Of a stretch of DNA of 64,000 bases, positions 22,845 through 33,868 are shown piece by piece. The position numbers and the translations under genes are program-made. The stretch is from Lepas anatifera (lineage: Eukaryota; Arthropoda; Thecostraca; Lepadidae). Within the stretch, counting starts at the first letter, position 1, and each line of letters starts with the position of its first letter. The notes beneath the pieces are model-generated. The model did no database searches. It worked only from the letters and a program-made list of their open reading frames with translations, and had not been told where the DNA came from. The stretch covers positions 1 through 64,000 of the forward strand of contig JAOTON010001372.1 of the NCBI GenBank assembly GCA_034440635.1, written 5' to 3'.

Positions 22845-23324
22845 CACGCGCATTGACGGGGGCGGGTACCCGCCCCCCCTCGGGTTTTTGGAGATGGTAT
22901 AGAAACGGCGGCGCATAGTGTCGCCGTACTTGGTATACCTTTTCATCTCAGGTCAGGTGACAAGTACAGGTAAAGTGACCTGACCTAAAAACGTTTAAGA
23001 CAGCATAAGTCAGAACAGGATGAACTTATCCGATTGATCATATAATAGACCCACTGAGTTCTCTACAACATGTTCCGGCACTTTTGATATCGATGACCTA
23101 AGGTCAGGTAAGAGCCATGACCTCTCCATTGGAAATACATGGGAAAATGGTTTTAACTGAATAACATAGAAATGGACGGTAATAGAGCGTTTATTTTAAC
23201 TGCATTAGATTTGCATTGTCTTTGCAATTCTAATGATATAAATTTTGACCTAATTTTACCTTGATCTGACCAAAGGTCAGGTCAAATCACATGTTTGATC
23301 TGATTTGACCCAGCAAGGTCATAA

Positions 23325-23413
<89 letters not shown>

Positions 23414-23717
23414 AAATCGATTCGGCTTGCTGCGAGGACTCCAATGGTCTAAATTGCTTTGCTCTATCTTTACTTGTTCAGATGAAATGACCGAAACCCT
23501 TCATTTACATGTTATCCCTATGATGGCATGTCTTGACATCTAGTGAACTTAAATGTGACCTGACAAAAATGGATTAATAATTTCGATAGAGAAGTGAATC
23601 GGGTACTCAACGCCGTTTACCGTTTTTCGCTACCTAGCGTGTTTATCCAAAATCTTAGGGGGGCGGATACCCCCCCCGTCAAAGCGAAGGTGGCTCAGAC
23701 CCTCGTCAATGCAGGTG
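22845..23717. mobile_element. Complete TTAA element, copy 2 of 8,481-9,408
   Basis: TTAA at 22,841-22,844 and 23,718-23,721, with the same inverted ends (CACGCGCATTGACGGGGG, CACCTGCATTGACGAGGG). Contains a TA microsatellite (about 23,323-23,411) longer than in copy 1 and no inverted arm. Confidence 0.75.
23323..23411. repeat. TA dinucleotide microsatellite
   Basis: Nearly pure TA repeat of about 85 bp inside the TTAA element; expanded relative to each tract of copy 1. Confidence 0.95.
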
Positions 23718-23721
23718 TTAA

Positions 23722-25052
23722 ATCGGCTGCCAGGCAGTTTGTGGACGCTCTGGAGCCATTCGTGTAAACGCACACGGACCATGACAGTGGGTAAAAATGG
23801 AGTCATATACATTACATATATCTTACATTTCATTTTTCTGTAATTTGTAACTGCTCATCGCGTAGGTGTTGTGCTTTTTTGTGTAACAACACGTGTATGT
23901 ACTGTACCAGCTGTTCTTACATGACTGCACCTATAATTGTGATATTCCTGTTGGTGTTCACTGAAATAAAAATCGACGACTTATTTAATGACCGAGGGTG
24001 GTCAATGTTAATGAGTTTCCAGCGGTTCAGAGATTCCTATCCGGAGGGCAGTGTCGGTCCTTTGACCTACAACGCCTGGAATCGAGGGATACCACGAGAG
24101 TGGAGAAGGCTCGTGTCAGGAACCACACTATTGGAACCGGAAAACCGGGTGGTAAACCCCACAATCAACCTCGTTTTTATAATGTCTGGGGACACAATCA
24201 GGCGCAGCTTGACACCAGTCGCTGCCCCACGGTAGTGCTATACGTCACAGGCTAGCTAGATAATTGTTTGGCGTGGGAAGCGTAACAGAATTGCAACCAA
24301 AAACGCTGCGGGAGATCGACCACCTGCAACGCGGTCCAACTGCCAGCGTTTTGGTTAGGACACTGTATTAGGGGGTTCTCGCTTGCAGAACAAACCATAT
24401 ATCTTACGTGGATTTCAAAAACAGTTTTCTCCGCAAAATGTGCTCCGTTATAACGTTACTTTTATGAAGTATACAATCACGAAGCTCTGGAATCATATCA
24501 TATCCCCACAGTGATGACCCTGGTGGAGAATTCAAATCGTTAGCTGGCTTGGTAACGAAAAACATTTTCCCCGTAGGTATTCTCCTCAGAGGAGTCTCAG
24601 CCATTAGGAGCCAATGTAGAATGCGTTTTAGAGCGAGTGACCAAAAAGATTTGTCTAATTAGTGAGTGGATCTCTGTGGCAAAATATGGGGCTTGGATGA
24701 TGTAAAATCACGTTGAAACAGCTTGACGAACTGTGGGTCCAGCTCGTATTTAGGGATAAGAGACCACAGATTGAAACATTGATGTTAAGTTACTGATTGA
24801 CGCTTAATAAGTGTTTCGTGTTTATTCGTGTTTTTTATGTCATGAAAAAGTAACCAAACTGCGTGATCTGTAAGTAAATTGAGATCGTTAAAAAAATTTG
24901 CCGGATTTTCATTTTGAAAAGTAGCATCGGGGTACCATCCAGGCAAATTTATTACTACACACCACTTTTTACCCTTACAAGTTTAGCACACCATAGAACT
25001 CCTACACTATTTCCAATTACTCCCAAATCTTCCCATAAGTAGGAAGGTGCTT
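23722..25052. other. Non-coding stretch, copy 2
   Basis: Colinear with 9,413-10,706. Here the plus-strand frame 23,879-24,235 is open for 118 codons, but it has a stop in copy 1 and no recognisable features. The 36 bp at 24,389-24,424, bounded by CAG on both sides, are absent from copy 1. Confidence 0.5.
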
Positions 25053-25755
25053 CTAAGCTAAACAGCTCTTTTGACAGACAAAATTAAGCTTTTTGTTGCA
25101 CCTGATGTCATTCCATCCCTGTGGTAGGCTGTATCCAGTTCTTATTTCGATGCAATCCTCATTTCCGTTCTTGTTGTTGGGTTCTGGAGGGCGCCAGTCC
25201 GTACTTGTTATACGCGACCCGTCTCGCAGCCAGGTCCACTGGCCGCGCTGCCTTTTCCCCCAATCCAGGCTTCCTGATCTTTGATGCCATGCTTAAATGC
25301 TAGCCCCCGTATTAAAGCTCTGTTGCCAGTCTCCTCCTTGGCCAAACGGCCACCGCGTCGAATACAGTAGCTGTCGGCAGCGTTAAACGCAGCACGCCGT
25401 CGCACGAAGACATAGCACCACAAACCATGTCTTTTCCAGCCCCCGGGACATCGACATTTGGGTGGTCGGGCACTGGGAATTTTGTTAATTTGTGCTTGAG
25501 TTTGCGGTTTTCTTCACTAAGCCTGCCATTTTCGGCTTCTAGCTTATCTTTTTGTGTTTCCAATTGATAAATATTACGAGTCAGACTGTTTTTCTGGCTA
25601 ATGCAGCTTTCCTTCTGCGCTTGTAGGCTGCTAATCCGGGTTTCAAGATTAAAGACCTTGTTGCGCAGTCGATCGATTGTACACTGTAGTTGTCCAGCTT
25701 TCACACCAGAGGCAAATAAAGAGATAAAAATAAGAATGGAAAAAGGTTTGGACAT
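25053..25755 (-). pseudogene. C-type lectin, frameshifted duplicate
   Basis: Twin of the lectin at 10,707-11,411 with the same ATG context, signal peptide and coiled coil. Two single-base deletions relative to copy 1 break it. One is in the linker after the coiled coil (about 25,494, CTCCAAG to CTCAAG). The other is just after the WIGG motif (about 25,260). The domain's EPN and WND motifs are still encoded, but in other frames. The predicted product would lose the lectin domain. Either it is a pseudogene after duplication or the assembly has indel errors; two independent frameshifts favour true decay. Confidence 0.8.
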
Positions 25756-26459
25756 TGTTGCACAAATAACAAACTGTCTCAATTTTGAAAACACTAACTA
25801 TTACTACGAGCAATTTGAATGACGCTTATCCGACTAAACCTACATTTTTACTACTCTGTGCTCAGACATGATAATTTCTAGTGCAGGTTAACGTGCACTG
25901 TTTGCATGGGGGACTTCGTTTTAACGCTACTTTTTAATATTGTTACTGGTCATGGATTTTGTTATTAATACAATTAGTAAAACCATGGGGCGACATTTTC
26001 CATACAGCTTCATTGGTCAAAATTTTACAGCCAAATCTATGAACCAAACAGGCAAATGACGCGTTCATGACGTCTCATATTGACAACCTCAAGAAGGCTA
26101 CCATATCTGAAGGTGAAGCTCCTTCATAAGCTGATCATGTCATGTCTATGTATCTATGTCTGCGTTGCTCACTGATTCATTGATTCGTTTGCCATTTGCT
26201 GGAAATATTAATCAGTATCAAACATTTATATTGAATAAATTAGAGTGGCGTACAAAGAATTATAGCGCGCGCAACGTTCAGCGTAGGCTTAACTTTAAGT
26301 TGTGACTTGAAAACTTTTCTTAAAGACGCAAATACCAGATGCACTGAGTATTCAAACAATATCTTAATTAAATGCCAATGTTTTGCTAATGTCTTCCCCA
26401 CAGCTAATTTTCTATACTAATCTGGCCTAATTTAGATTCCATCAAATTTCCACTAAGAT
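25756..26459. other. Upstream region of the lectin pseudogene
   Basis: Colinear with 11,412-12,107; no gene recognised. Confidence 0.4.
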
Positions 26460-28156
26460 GCCAGCACACTGTACTTATGTTGCACTCTCTCCACACGATC
26501 CAGGCGAACGCGTGCAGCCCCTGCCCATATAACGTTGCAGTACTCTAATACTGACCTAACATGCGTGCAACAAGACGCCCGCACGGAGGCCAAACTGATG
26601 CCTCCCCAGCACCAGGTCGTACTCTTGCTTTTTGGAATAATCTGATCAAAATACCGAGAAACATGTTAGCTTTTTTAACTATTGAATCAATGTGAGGTGC
26701 AAATGTTAGTTTCTTATCCAGAATAACACCAAGGTCCCTGATGGTGTCCACATGCTCATGGGCAGTGTTCCCGACGAAATAGTTAATATAAATTGGAGGC
26801 TTTTTTAGGGTAATCCTAAATTACTTAAATTTTGAGGAGTTCAAATTTAGTTTGCAGGAATGGGACCATCTTATCAGGTGATTAGGTCATCTTGCAAGGC
26901 GAATCCGTCTTCCACCGGGTTAAATTTTTAGAGAAAAATTGACATCATCGGAAACATGAGACAATGAGAATTAATTTGGACCGGAAGATATTGAAATACA
27001 TGGCGAAGATTAGGGAGACAACAGTCCGCCCTCCGGCGTGCCTGGGGTTACAGCCGTCCAGTGAGAGCATTTTCCATTTACAATCACACGCTGAACTCTG
27101 TCATGCAAATAAGAGTAGGGCCAATTCCAGGCAGGTCCAGTTATGTGAAATTAATGATAAAACTTGTGAAGCAAGAGGGTGTGGTTAACACTTTGGAAGG
27201 CTGCAGTAAAATCAGTGCAAATTCAGTCTGTCTGAGAACCCTGGCCTATAGCACTCCATGCCTCTTTCAGAAGTGTGGCGAGGCTGGTCGCGCAGGACCG
27301 TCGCTCCACGGAGCCGTGCTGTGTAGGAGACAGCGCCGGTTGGACATGACTCAATAGGGACGTATGTACAATTTTCTCCACTGCCTTTCAAACAAAGAGG
27401 AACCAGGGATACAGATCTGTAATTCGCCGGGCTTTTACGGCAGCCTTTTTTGAATGGGAATAACGTTGGCTTGTTTCCATCTCCTCGGAAAGACACCTTT
27501 GGCTAGCGACATATTAAAGAGTCTGGTTAGTGGTACAGAAAGCTCTTCATAATACTCACGAATGATTCTGGCACTTACACCGTCTGGTCCGCAGGCCTTA
27601 TACACTGGTATGTCACGCAGTACAGCCTTCCACCTCTCGGTCACTGCACCGTAGCTCAGATAACACAGGCAGCTCACGAGCTAGCACCTCCGGAAAAGGG
27701 TGCGTGACACGCGGATCTGTAACATTTGTTTGCAAACGTTCGGTTCAGTACATTTGCTTTCTCCCCATCGTCAGTGACAATACCACCATCAGCAGGTAAC
27801 ACTGACATACGCTTCCTACCTCCCTTTAAGCACTTTAAGAAAGACCCAAAATGTTTTGGGTTAGTTTTAAAGTCGTTTGTGAGACCGGCAATGTATTCAC
27901 TGGCCATATTCCAAAAAACACTTCTCTTCTCCCTGAACTCATCCGACAAGTTGTCACATTTGTTCCGCCCTAACCGTCTGAAGGCAAGACTCTTCTCTTT
28001 CAGTGCGTCCCTTAGTTCCCGGTCAAACCCCGGCGGACATTTCCTTTTTCTGCGGACTACAGGAATGTAGTCAGATATGGCAGCTTCGAAAAGACAATAG
28101 AATAGATTTACCGCCTCATCAACATCTACAACATCGAGAATAGACCAAGGAATCAA
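26460..28156 (-). pseudogene. Decayed Jockey-like LINE, copy 3 (best preserved N-terminal part)
   Basis: Same element as 12,108-13,887. The N-terminal frame (27,674-28,156) is open for 160 codons through PPGFDRELRDALKEKSLAFR, NDFKTNPKHFGSFLKCLKGG and GGIVTDDGEKANVLNRTFAN because the 47 bp insertion of copies 1 and 2 is absent. Further on: VLRDIPVYKACGPDGVSAR and WKQANVIPIQK (27,435-27,677), and DTIRDLGVILDKKLTFAPHI (26,545-26,751), the conserved post-catalytic DLGV block. Frameshifts separate the pieces, so no full ORF remains. Confidence 0.85.
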
Positions 28157-28269
28157 CTAGAGTACATAACGCAACATAATGGGTCCTCAAAGCTCTCTAA
28201 AATCTGTTCCGGTACTTTTGATATAAATGACCTAAGATCAGGTACGAGGCATGACCTCTTCATTGGAAA
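26731..28269. repeat. Tandem segmental duplication, copy 3 (truncated)
   Basis: Third unit start, matching copies 1 and 2 until CATTGGAAAT at 28,269; beyond this the sequence is unrelated (TGTTAGCCGTTCC...). Only about 1.5 kb of the unit is present. Confidence 0.9.
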
Positions 28270-28838
28270 TTGTTAGCCGTTCCAATGAACACGCATGTTC
28301 GTGAGAGCGATGTCTATCCAGTCAGGTCCATGGCTCCACTGCCGACCCCCACCAAGCGAGCGCGGCGGCCGGCTGGCCGGTCACTGCCCGGGGCAGGGCA
28401 TACCACGTGACCGGCACATGCCACAGTAACAACGGGCATATCACTTCTCCCCGGTATATCAGTTGACGACCCGTCAAAAGTCAACAGACACAGACACCGC
28501 CCTACGAAAATATTTCAACTTAAAGACAATCCAAAATCCAAACACGCATGAATTGAGTGTAAGTAATGGCCAGTTCCAGGTAGTGATCGGAACGGGAATC
28601 AAATGGACCATTTAGCGGGTACAACATCAGTATGCATACTTCTGTCGCCATTGCAGCCAATCCAATGTGAAACTTGTGGGCAATCGAAAAGAGCAATTCA
28701 CGCACACAGTGGTCAATACACGGTGATCAGAACACAAAAATTAGCCAGCAAGTATGCACAAAATCAGCTAGGTACACAATACACAAATTTGCCCCAGTTC
28801 CTGATATTTCAATGTGATACGTAATCACCAAATCTATC
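28270..28838. other. Non-coding stretch, possible LTR
   Basis: No ORF recognised. It starts TGTTAGCC exactly where the tandem array stops. A TG start, GC-rich body and a TATA-like CCGGTATATCAG (28,453-28,464) would fit a long terminal repeat of the Gypsy element further right, with the LINE inserted between them. No second copy was found near 36 kb, so the assignment is speculative. Confidence 0.25.
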
Positions 28839-28959
28839 CGGCGGTCTTCTCACTCTTCCTGACCGCCGCTGAACACTCCCGCTGTCTCTGACTGTCCCAA
28901 ACAGTCAGATATCGAAACGATTTTTTGGCAGATATCGAAACGATATCTGCCAAAAAAAT
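28839..28959. repeat. Three consecutive perfect hairpins
   Basis: Stem 1: CGGCGGTC (28,839-28,846) with GACCGCCG (28,861-28,868). Stem 2: CTGACTGT (28,888-28,895) with ACAGTCAG (28,901-28,908), loop CCCAA. Stem 3: ATTTTTTGGCAGATATCG (28,920-28,937) with its complement from 28,941, loop AAA. The last is an 18 bp uninterrupted stem. Confidence 0.85.
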
Positions 28960-28974
28960 AAAAATTCTTCTTCA

Positions 28975-31738
28975 TCTGACCTTTACCGAAATTTGCGGCC
29001 CATCATTGCCCCAAAACATGGAGCAGTAACCCAACCATCGAACTTGACACCAAATGATCTAAACAATTATTTCACATCTGTGGGCCAAAATACCAGAAGT
29101 AAAGTGGAATCGGAATTCAGGCACTCTGGACGCCAGTCACTCAATACTCGACTGTCGCGTGTTAACGCAGGCAGTCTAAGAATTTCACCGGTTACCATCG
29201 AAGAACTCAGAAAAATATTGTTTTCCATGCCAAACAAAACTTCACTCATCAAGGATGATATACCGGTAAAAATTTTCAAATTAGCCTTCCCCATTTTAGG
29301 ACGACATATGCTTAGAATCATCAACAAAAGTTTTGTTTCAGAATCCGTGCCATCGAAATGGAAGGAGGATATAGTGGTGCCATTGCACAAGAAAGGAGAT
29401 GCGTCGGTTCGGGCAAATTTCAGGCCGGTTACAAATATTCCTACAATTTGCAAAATTGTTGAAAAATTGGTACTTCTCCAGCTTAGTCAATACCTCGACC
29501 AGCAGCACGTTTTGGCTGACGACCAGCATGGCTTTAGATCTGGGCGCTCAATAGCCACTGTCCTTTTAGAAGTCACCGATGAAATTTTAAAAGGGATGGA
29601 CCGCTCAGAAGTGACTTTACTAACCCTGATTAACTTGAGTCGTTTGTTTGATGTAATTGATCATGGGTCACTTCTGACTAAATTAGAGCTTTTACAAATC
29701 CATCCGGGCTGGTTTCGGAGCTATCTTAGTGGACATGTGCAACGAGTCCAAATCGGGGATAAAATGTTGGAACCCCTCCCTATCAACATGGGTACTTTTC
29801 AGGGCTTATGTTTGGGCCCTGTGCTCGCAAACATCGCGGGTAATGATCTAACGTGTCACATCCCATCACATCGTAATGGCTTTCGAGTTAACACGCGCAC
29901 TGGAGGGGGCCTCGAGGCCCCACCTGTTTTTCAAGATGGCCGGAGAACCGCTTGTGTCGAAAAACGAAACGTGGCCACATTTAAATTTATAGCGCGTCGA
30001 TTGGTGAGACTTTTTGAAAATCGGCCGAAATTTTTTGACTTATAGGCTTTAAGTCAGACCTGATTTTGAGATCGCCGTAAACGCGCGGTCGGACCGTTAG
30101 CTTGATTGAAGACCGAGTGGTGACGTCTACTTCATTAGCGGGACTATATGTAGGTCCTTCTGAAGTCAGGTCAGGTCAGGTCCGGTCAGGTCATATCTGC
30201 ACTTTCAGGTCACTGACCACTGTGCGTCCGGCCAAATGACGTTTCCCGTCTGACATATATTATGATATGACGTCATCGGTAGGGTCCCCAATACAAGGTC
30301 AGGTCAGGTCAGGTAGGTCATTGGGAAGGTCATCCTCATTTCCCGCCAAACAGTGGCTACGTGTTAGCGGGAAAACCATGTGACCTTTTCTTTTCCTTTG
30401 AAAACCTTTTGAGACCTTTTTCTATGAACCTTGTCCGCCTTTAGCTTTTCCCGCCATTTTCCTGCATAATCCGCATTTCCAATCGATCCCAGCATGGCCA
30501 ATATTTGACCTTTACGACCTTGTTTGACCTTGAAGATATTGCCTAGGTCAATGAAAATTGGTCATATGTGATCCCGCCCCCCCACCTACGTGGTTTTTCT
30601 AACCCTCTTGTTTCTGAGATCTTGGGGCCTCCCCCCCTCCGTGCGTTAGTGCCACCCCTCCGGGTGTTAAAGGTATAAGGTACGCAGACGACATACAGCT
30701 AGGAATCACTGGTCCACGTGGTCGTATGCCTGAAATGAAAAATTGTTTGGAAGAAATTCTGGAAGTGATGACCACATGGTTTCAACAAAACGGGATGTTG
30801 GTCAATGCCAGCAAGACGGAGCTTCTCCTGTGTGGCGACCAAAGGCAGCTAAAACACATATCGCAACCTGTACACATTCAGTTTATGAATGAGGAAATTG
30901 GAAGTAAAAATGTAGTTAAAAATTTAGGGGTATTTATGGATCGCAATCTTTCTTGGTCTCATCATGTCAAGTGTATATCGGATCGCTGTTTTGGTATACT
31001 TATTGCTTTGTATAATGTCAAACATGTTCTGCCCACTAAAGTACTCCCTCGTGTTATTGACTCGCTTGTATTTTCACATGTTAGGTACTGCATTCAGGTC
31101 TATGGAAGCACAAATTCTGAATCAAAGAACAAGATGCAGAAAATCTTTAACTTTGCGGCCAGAATAATATCAGGTCGAAGGAAGCACGACCATATCTCGG
31201 ATGTCATTGAAGAGCTGGGATGGCTCAATGCCCAGCGTTTTATCGAATATTTTGACATGTGTATGCTTTATAAGTTGATAACGACAGGTTGCCCTTCGTC
31301 CCTGGCATCGAATTTTCGTTTTAACCGTGATGTTTTGAATCGGGAGACAAGACAATCGGAAAACTTGGCACTCCCAAAGCCGAGAACAAATTATGGAAAA
31401 CGTAGCTTTGTTTATCGTGTATCATCGCTTTACAACAATATTTGTGTACTTGTTGGAAATCCTCGGGCAACAAACTATTGTGTCTTCAAAGAGAATATCA
31501 GGCGCGCTGTGCGGGGTGATCGGAGGAATTGAGTGCTCGCAGATACATAGTATCATATTTTACATTTCTATTTTAGTTTAGCAATTCTCATATCATGTTC
31601 GGGCATGTATGTAGTTCTTGTGTTCATTTCGTGACGATATGCTGGAGCACTGACATTTGATTATGTTTTTGACAAAGGTCTAAGAATAACCCACTGTGTG
31701 CGGAAAGACCTGCTGATGTGAATACATACATACATACA
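28975..31738 (+). mobile_element. L2-like LINE, 5'-truncated, split by a TTAA element
   Basis: Coding parts are 28,993-29,891 and 30,671-31,532, interrupted by a 775 bp insertion. The first half has VPLHKKGDASVRANFRPVT and QHGFRSGRSIATVLLEVTD (fingers), LINLSRLFDVIDHG in place of the usual LDLSKAFDTVDH (palm), and QGLCLGPVLANI. The second half has the catalytic YADD (30,681-30,692), KNLGVFMDRNLSWSHHV (thumb) and ISGRRKHDHISDVIEELGWL (C-terminal domain). The 5' part with the endonuclease is missing. The 3' end is a CATA repeat (31,724-31,737). It is related to the LINE at 52,240-54,635, which shares the GRRKHDHISDV block. Confidence 0.85.
29892..30666. mobile_element. TTAA element (type B-related) inside LINE RT
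   Basis: Flanked by perfect TTAA at 29,888-29,891 and 30,667-30,670. Ends read inwards CACGCGCACTGGAGGGGG and CACCCGGAGGGGTGGCAC. Interior is full of AGGTCA direct repeats, e.g. overlapping GGTCAGGTCAGGTC at about 30,165-30,190 and 30,295-30,315. Removing the element and one TTAA restores the LINE frame exactly (GFRVKGIRYADD across the junction), which proves its boundaries. No coding capacity. Confidence 0.92.
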
Positions 31739-31740
31739 AA

Positions 31741-33868
31741 CTGACCCACACGGTCCGGAGTCACGGATTCACGAAAGCCGTCGCGCGGACCGCCACCAAT
31801 CAGTCCGTTCGGCGTCGGACAGTCAAACCGCACGTCATTGTCAGCCAGTCTGCCCGTCAGTCTGATCGGGGGAACGCGCTGACCTGCACGCGGCGTCAGA
31901 TGTAAGTTTGCGTTTCGCGGAGGAGTAAAGTCGGGCTGTGTCAGAATAGAACCAGTGTCGCGAGGAGGAGTCAAGTCGGAACTTTCCCGAGGACTGCTCA
32001 TTTCACTTGCCCTCTCCGGGTCAGAGGGTCGTTGCGGTACTATCAGGGGAGACGCCTGGGTGCCCAGGTATGGGAGGATTCAAGTCTGGAATCCTCACAG
32101 GGAGGGTCGTCTCCTTGGACCTTTCCGGTCCAGAATGCCTCTGCGGCACTGTGGGTGTGGACACACACAGTTTCAGTATGTTGTGATGGACGATCTTTGA
32201 TCCACCCCCTCCTATTCCGTCCGTACCAATTTTGTAGGTCCACCCTCGTCTTTTTTCGAGAATTCTAGAGGGCCCTTCCCACCGCCACGCAAGTTTGGGA
32301 GACTCGCCCTTCTTGTGCGCCTGTCGCCGAAGCCAGACCCGATCCCAGACTTCAAAGACTGTTTCCACTAGCTTAGAATCATGTAGAATCTTACTCTGCT
32401 GATGGGATGTTACACTGGCGTCCTTGATGGATTGTTCCGTGTTTTCCACAGTTTCCTGTAGCTGAGTGACATATGACAAAATGTCCCTGTTCCTGCCCAC
32501 CGACTGTTCAAACAAGACCTGTGCTTCCTCCCCGAACGTTCGGTCCAAGGGCAGTTTTGCTGGACGCCCAAACACCGCCTCATAAGGGGAGATCCCCGTC
32601 GCGTCATGGGTGTTGGCATTCATGGCCAGCACAGCGGCGTCCAAGCAATTGGGCCACGTTTTAGGATGATCGGCACACATTTTGGACACAGCCGTCATCA
32701 AAAATATGTGGCTCCGCTCCGAATATGCATTACCAATCGGGTGATACCGGGTGGTGGTGCTCTGTCGAATACCAAGGGATTCGTACAATCCCCGAAGAAC
32801 TTTGCCCGTGAGGTTGCGTCCCAAATCACTATGTATGGAACGGGGCATGCCAAAAACCGAAATCACGTGATTTATCAGTGCGTGTGCAATAGCCCACGCC
32901 TCTTGATTCGGTAACGGGATAGCCCATGAAAACCGCGTGAATGAATCGATGCATGTCAATACTTATTTGTGGCCGTCAGGTTCACTTACTGGCAACGGGC
33001 CAATCAGATCGATATCCAGGCGATCCATGAAACAGCTAGACTGTAAAGACCCCAAAGGAGCCTCAGATCCCCTCGGTGCATCGCGTTTGCGCTCACACGC
33101 TTCACACTCCCGGCAAAACTTTCTGACATCGGACTGTATGCCCGGCCAGTAGAAGCGAAGGCGGACCTGCTTTTCCAGCTTGTCTGCCCCCTGGTGGCCA
33201 CCACCATAGCCAGAATGCAGGGCGGTTAGAATTTCACGGCGAAGATGATTAGGTACGACCATCTGCAAGCAAGCAGGTGCGCCTCTTGCCGTCTGCATGC
33301 GCCGATAGAGACCAGGATTGTTTTCGCCACGCACCACCAGTCGTCGCCACTCGCGCAGCAGACGTTTGGCACCGGCAGACTTCAGATGTTTCTCCTGTGG
33401 GCGTGACAATCTACACTTCCAAGATTTAATTTCTAATAACCCCTCATCTCTATCCTGCTCCCTAGATAGCTGCTCGACTGTCATCCCCTGAACGGTGGTG
33501 AACAAACCTGGCTCAGAGCTCGAAGTCATAGCGCCAACAATAGGTGTGGCATGCTCTCTTACATGTTCAGGAGCAGAGTCATCATTCAGAACGGCAGCTT
33601 GTCCAAGCAGCAAATTCTGTCCAGCCGGCTCCCTCGATTGTGCCGATGCAACATACATTTCCGGTTTCCCCTGGACTCCAGCATCAGCTCCAACAGAATG
33701 ATCACTGGGGTGAGCTATCTTTCTTTCACCTACTGGAACCCGAAATCCAACGATAGTGTGTCTCCGTACCATCCACTGCAGCTGTAGAATTTTCAGGGTG
33801 AGGATAGCGAGACAGAGCGTCACCGTCCTTGTGAAACACACCCTTTCTGTGAACGGTTTCAAAATCAA
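31741..33868 (-). pseudogene. Ty3/Gypsy integrase domain and C-terminal tail
   Basis: Minus strand. The zinc-binding part (H..GYGGGH, then CRECEAC) and the entry to the catalytic core (DRLDIDLIGPLP, first Asp) lie in 32,963-33,868. An in-frame TAA at 32,960-32,962 follows GHK. The core resumes in 32,021-32,959 with FGMPRSIHSDLGRNL (second Asp) and YHPIGNAYSERSH (catalytic Glu). A C-terminal GPY-like module (WRWEGPSRILEKR) and a proline-rich tail follow, shifting frame at about 32,010 and running to 31,741, where the LINE's 3' end cuts it off. Integrase would join cDNA to the genome; this copy is dead. Confidence 0.85.

Larger units (their letters stand above)
12388..26730. repeat. Tandem segmental duplication, copy 2
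   Basis: Second unit of the array, colinear with copy 1 but about 1.95 kb longer. The extra length is almost entirely two TTAA elements (20,843-22,792) inserted where copy 1 has an uninterrupted GTCTTAACTCGC. Copy 2 keeps 36 bp (24,389-24,424) that copy 1 lost, and lacks the inverted arm at the TA tract. Confidence 0.95.

Noticed and set aside
23328..23543. Poly Ile-Tyr ORF
   Set aside because: Translation of a TA microsatellite.
23879..24235. 118-codon ORF in copy 2
   Set aside because: Interrupted by a stop in copy 1 and lacking recognisable features.
31955..33787. Plus-strand ORFs opposite the Gypsy integrase
   Set aside because: Antisense shadows of pol.
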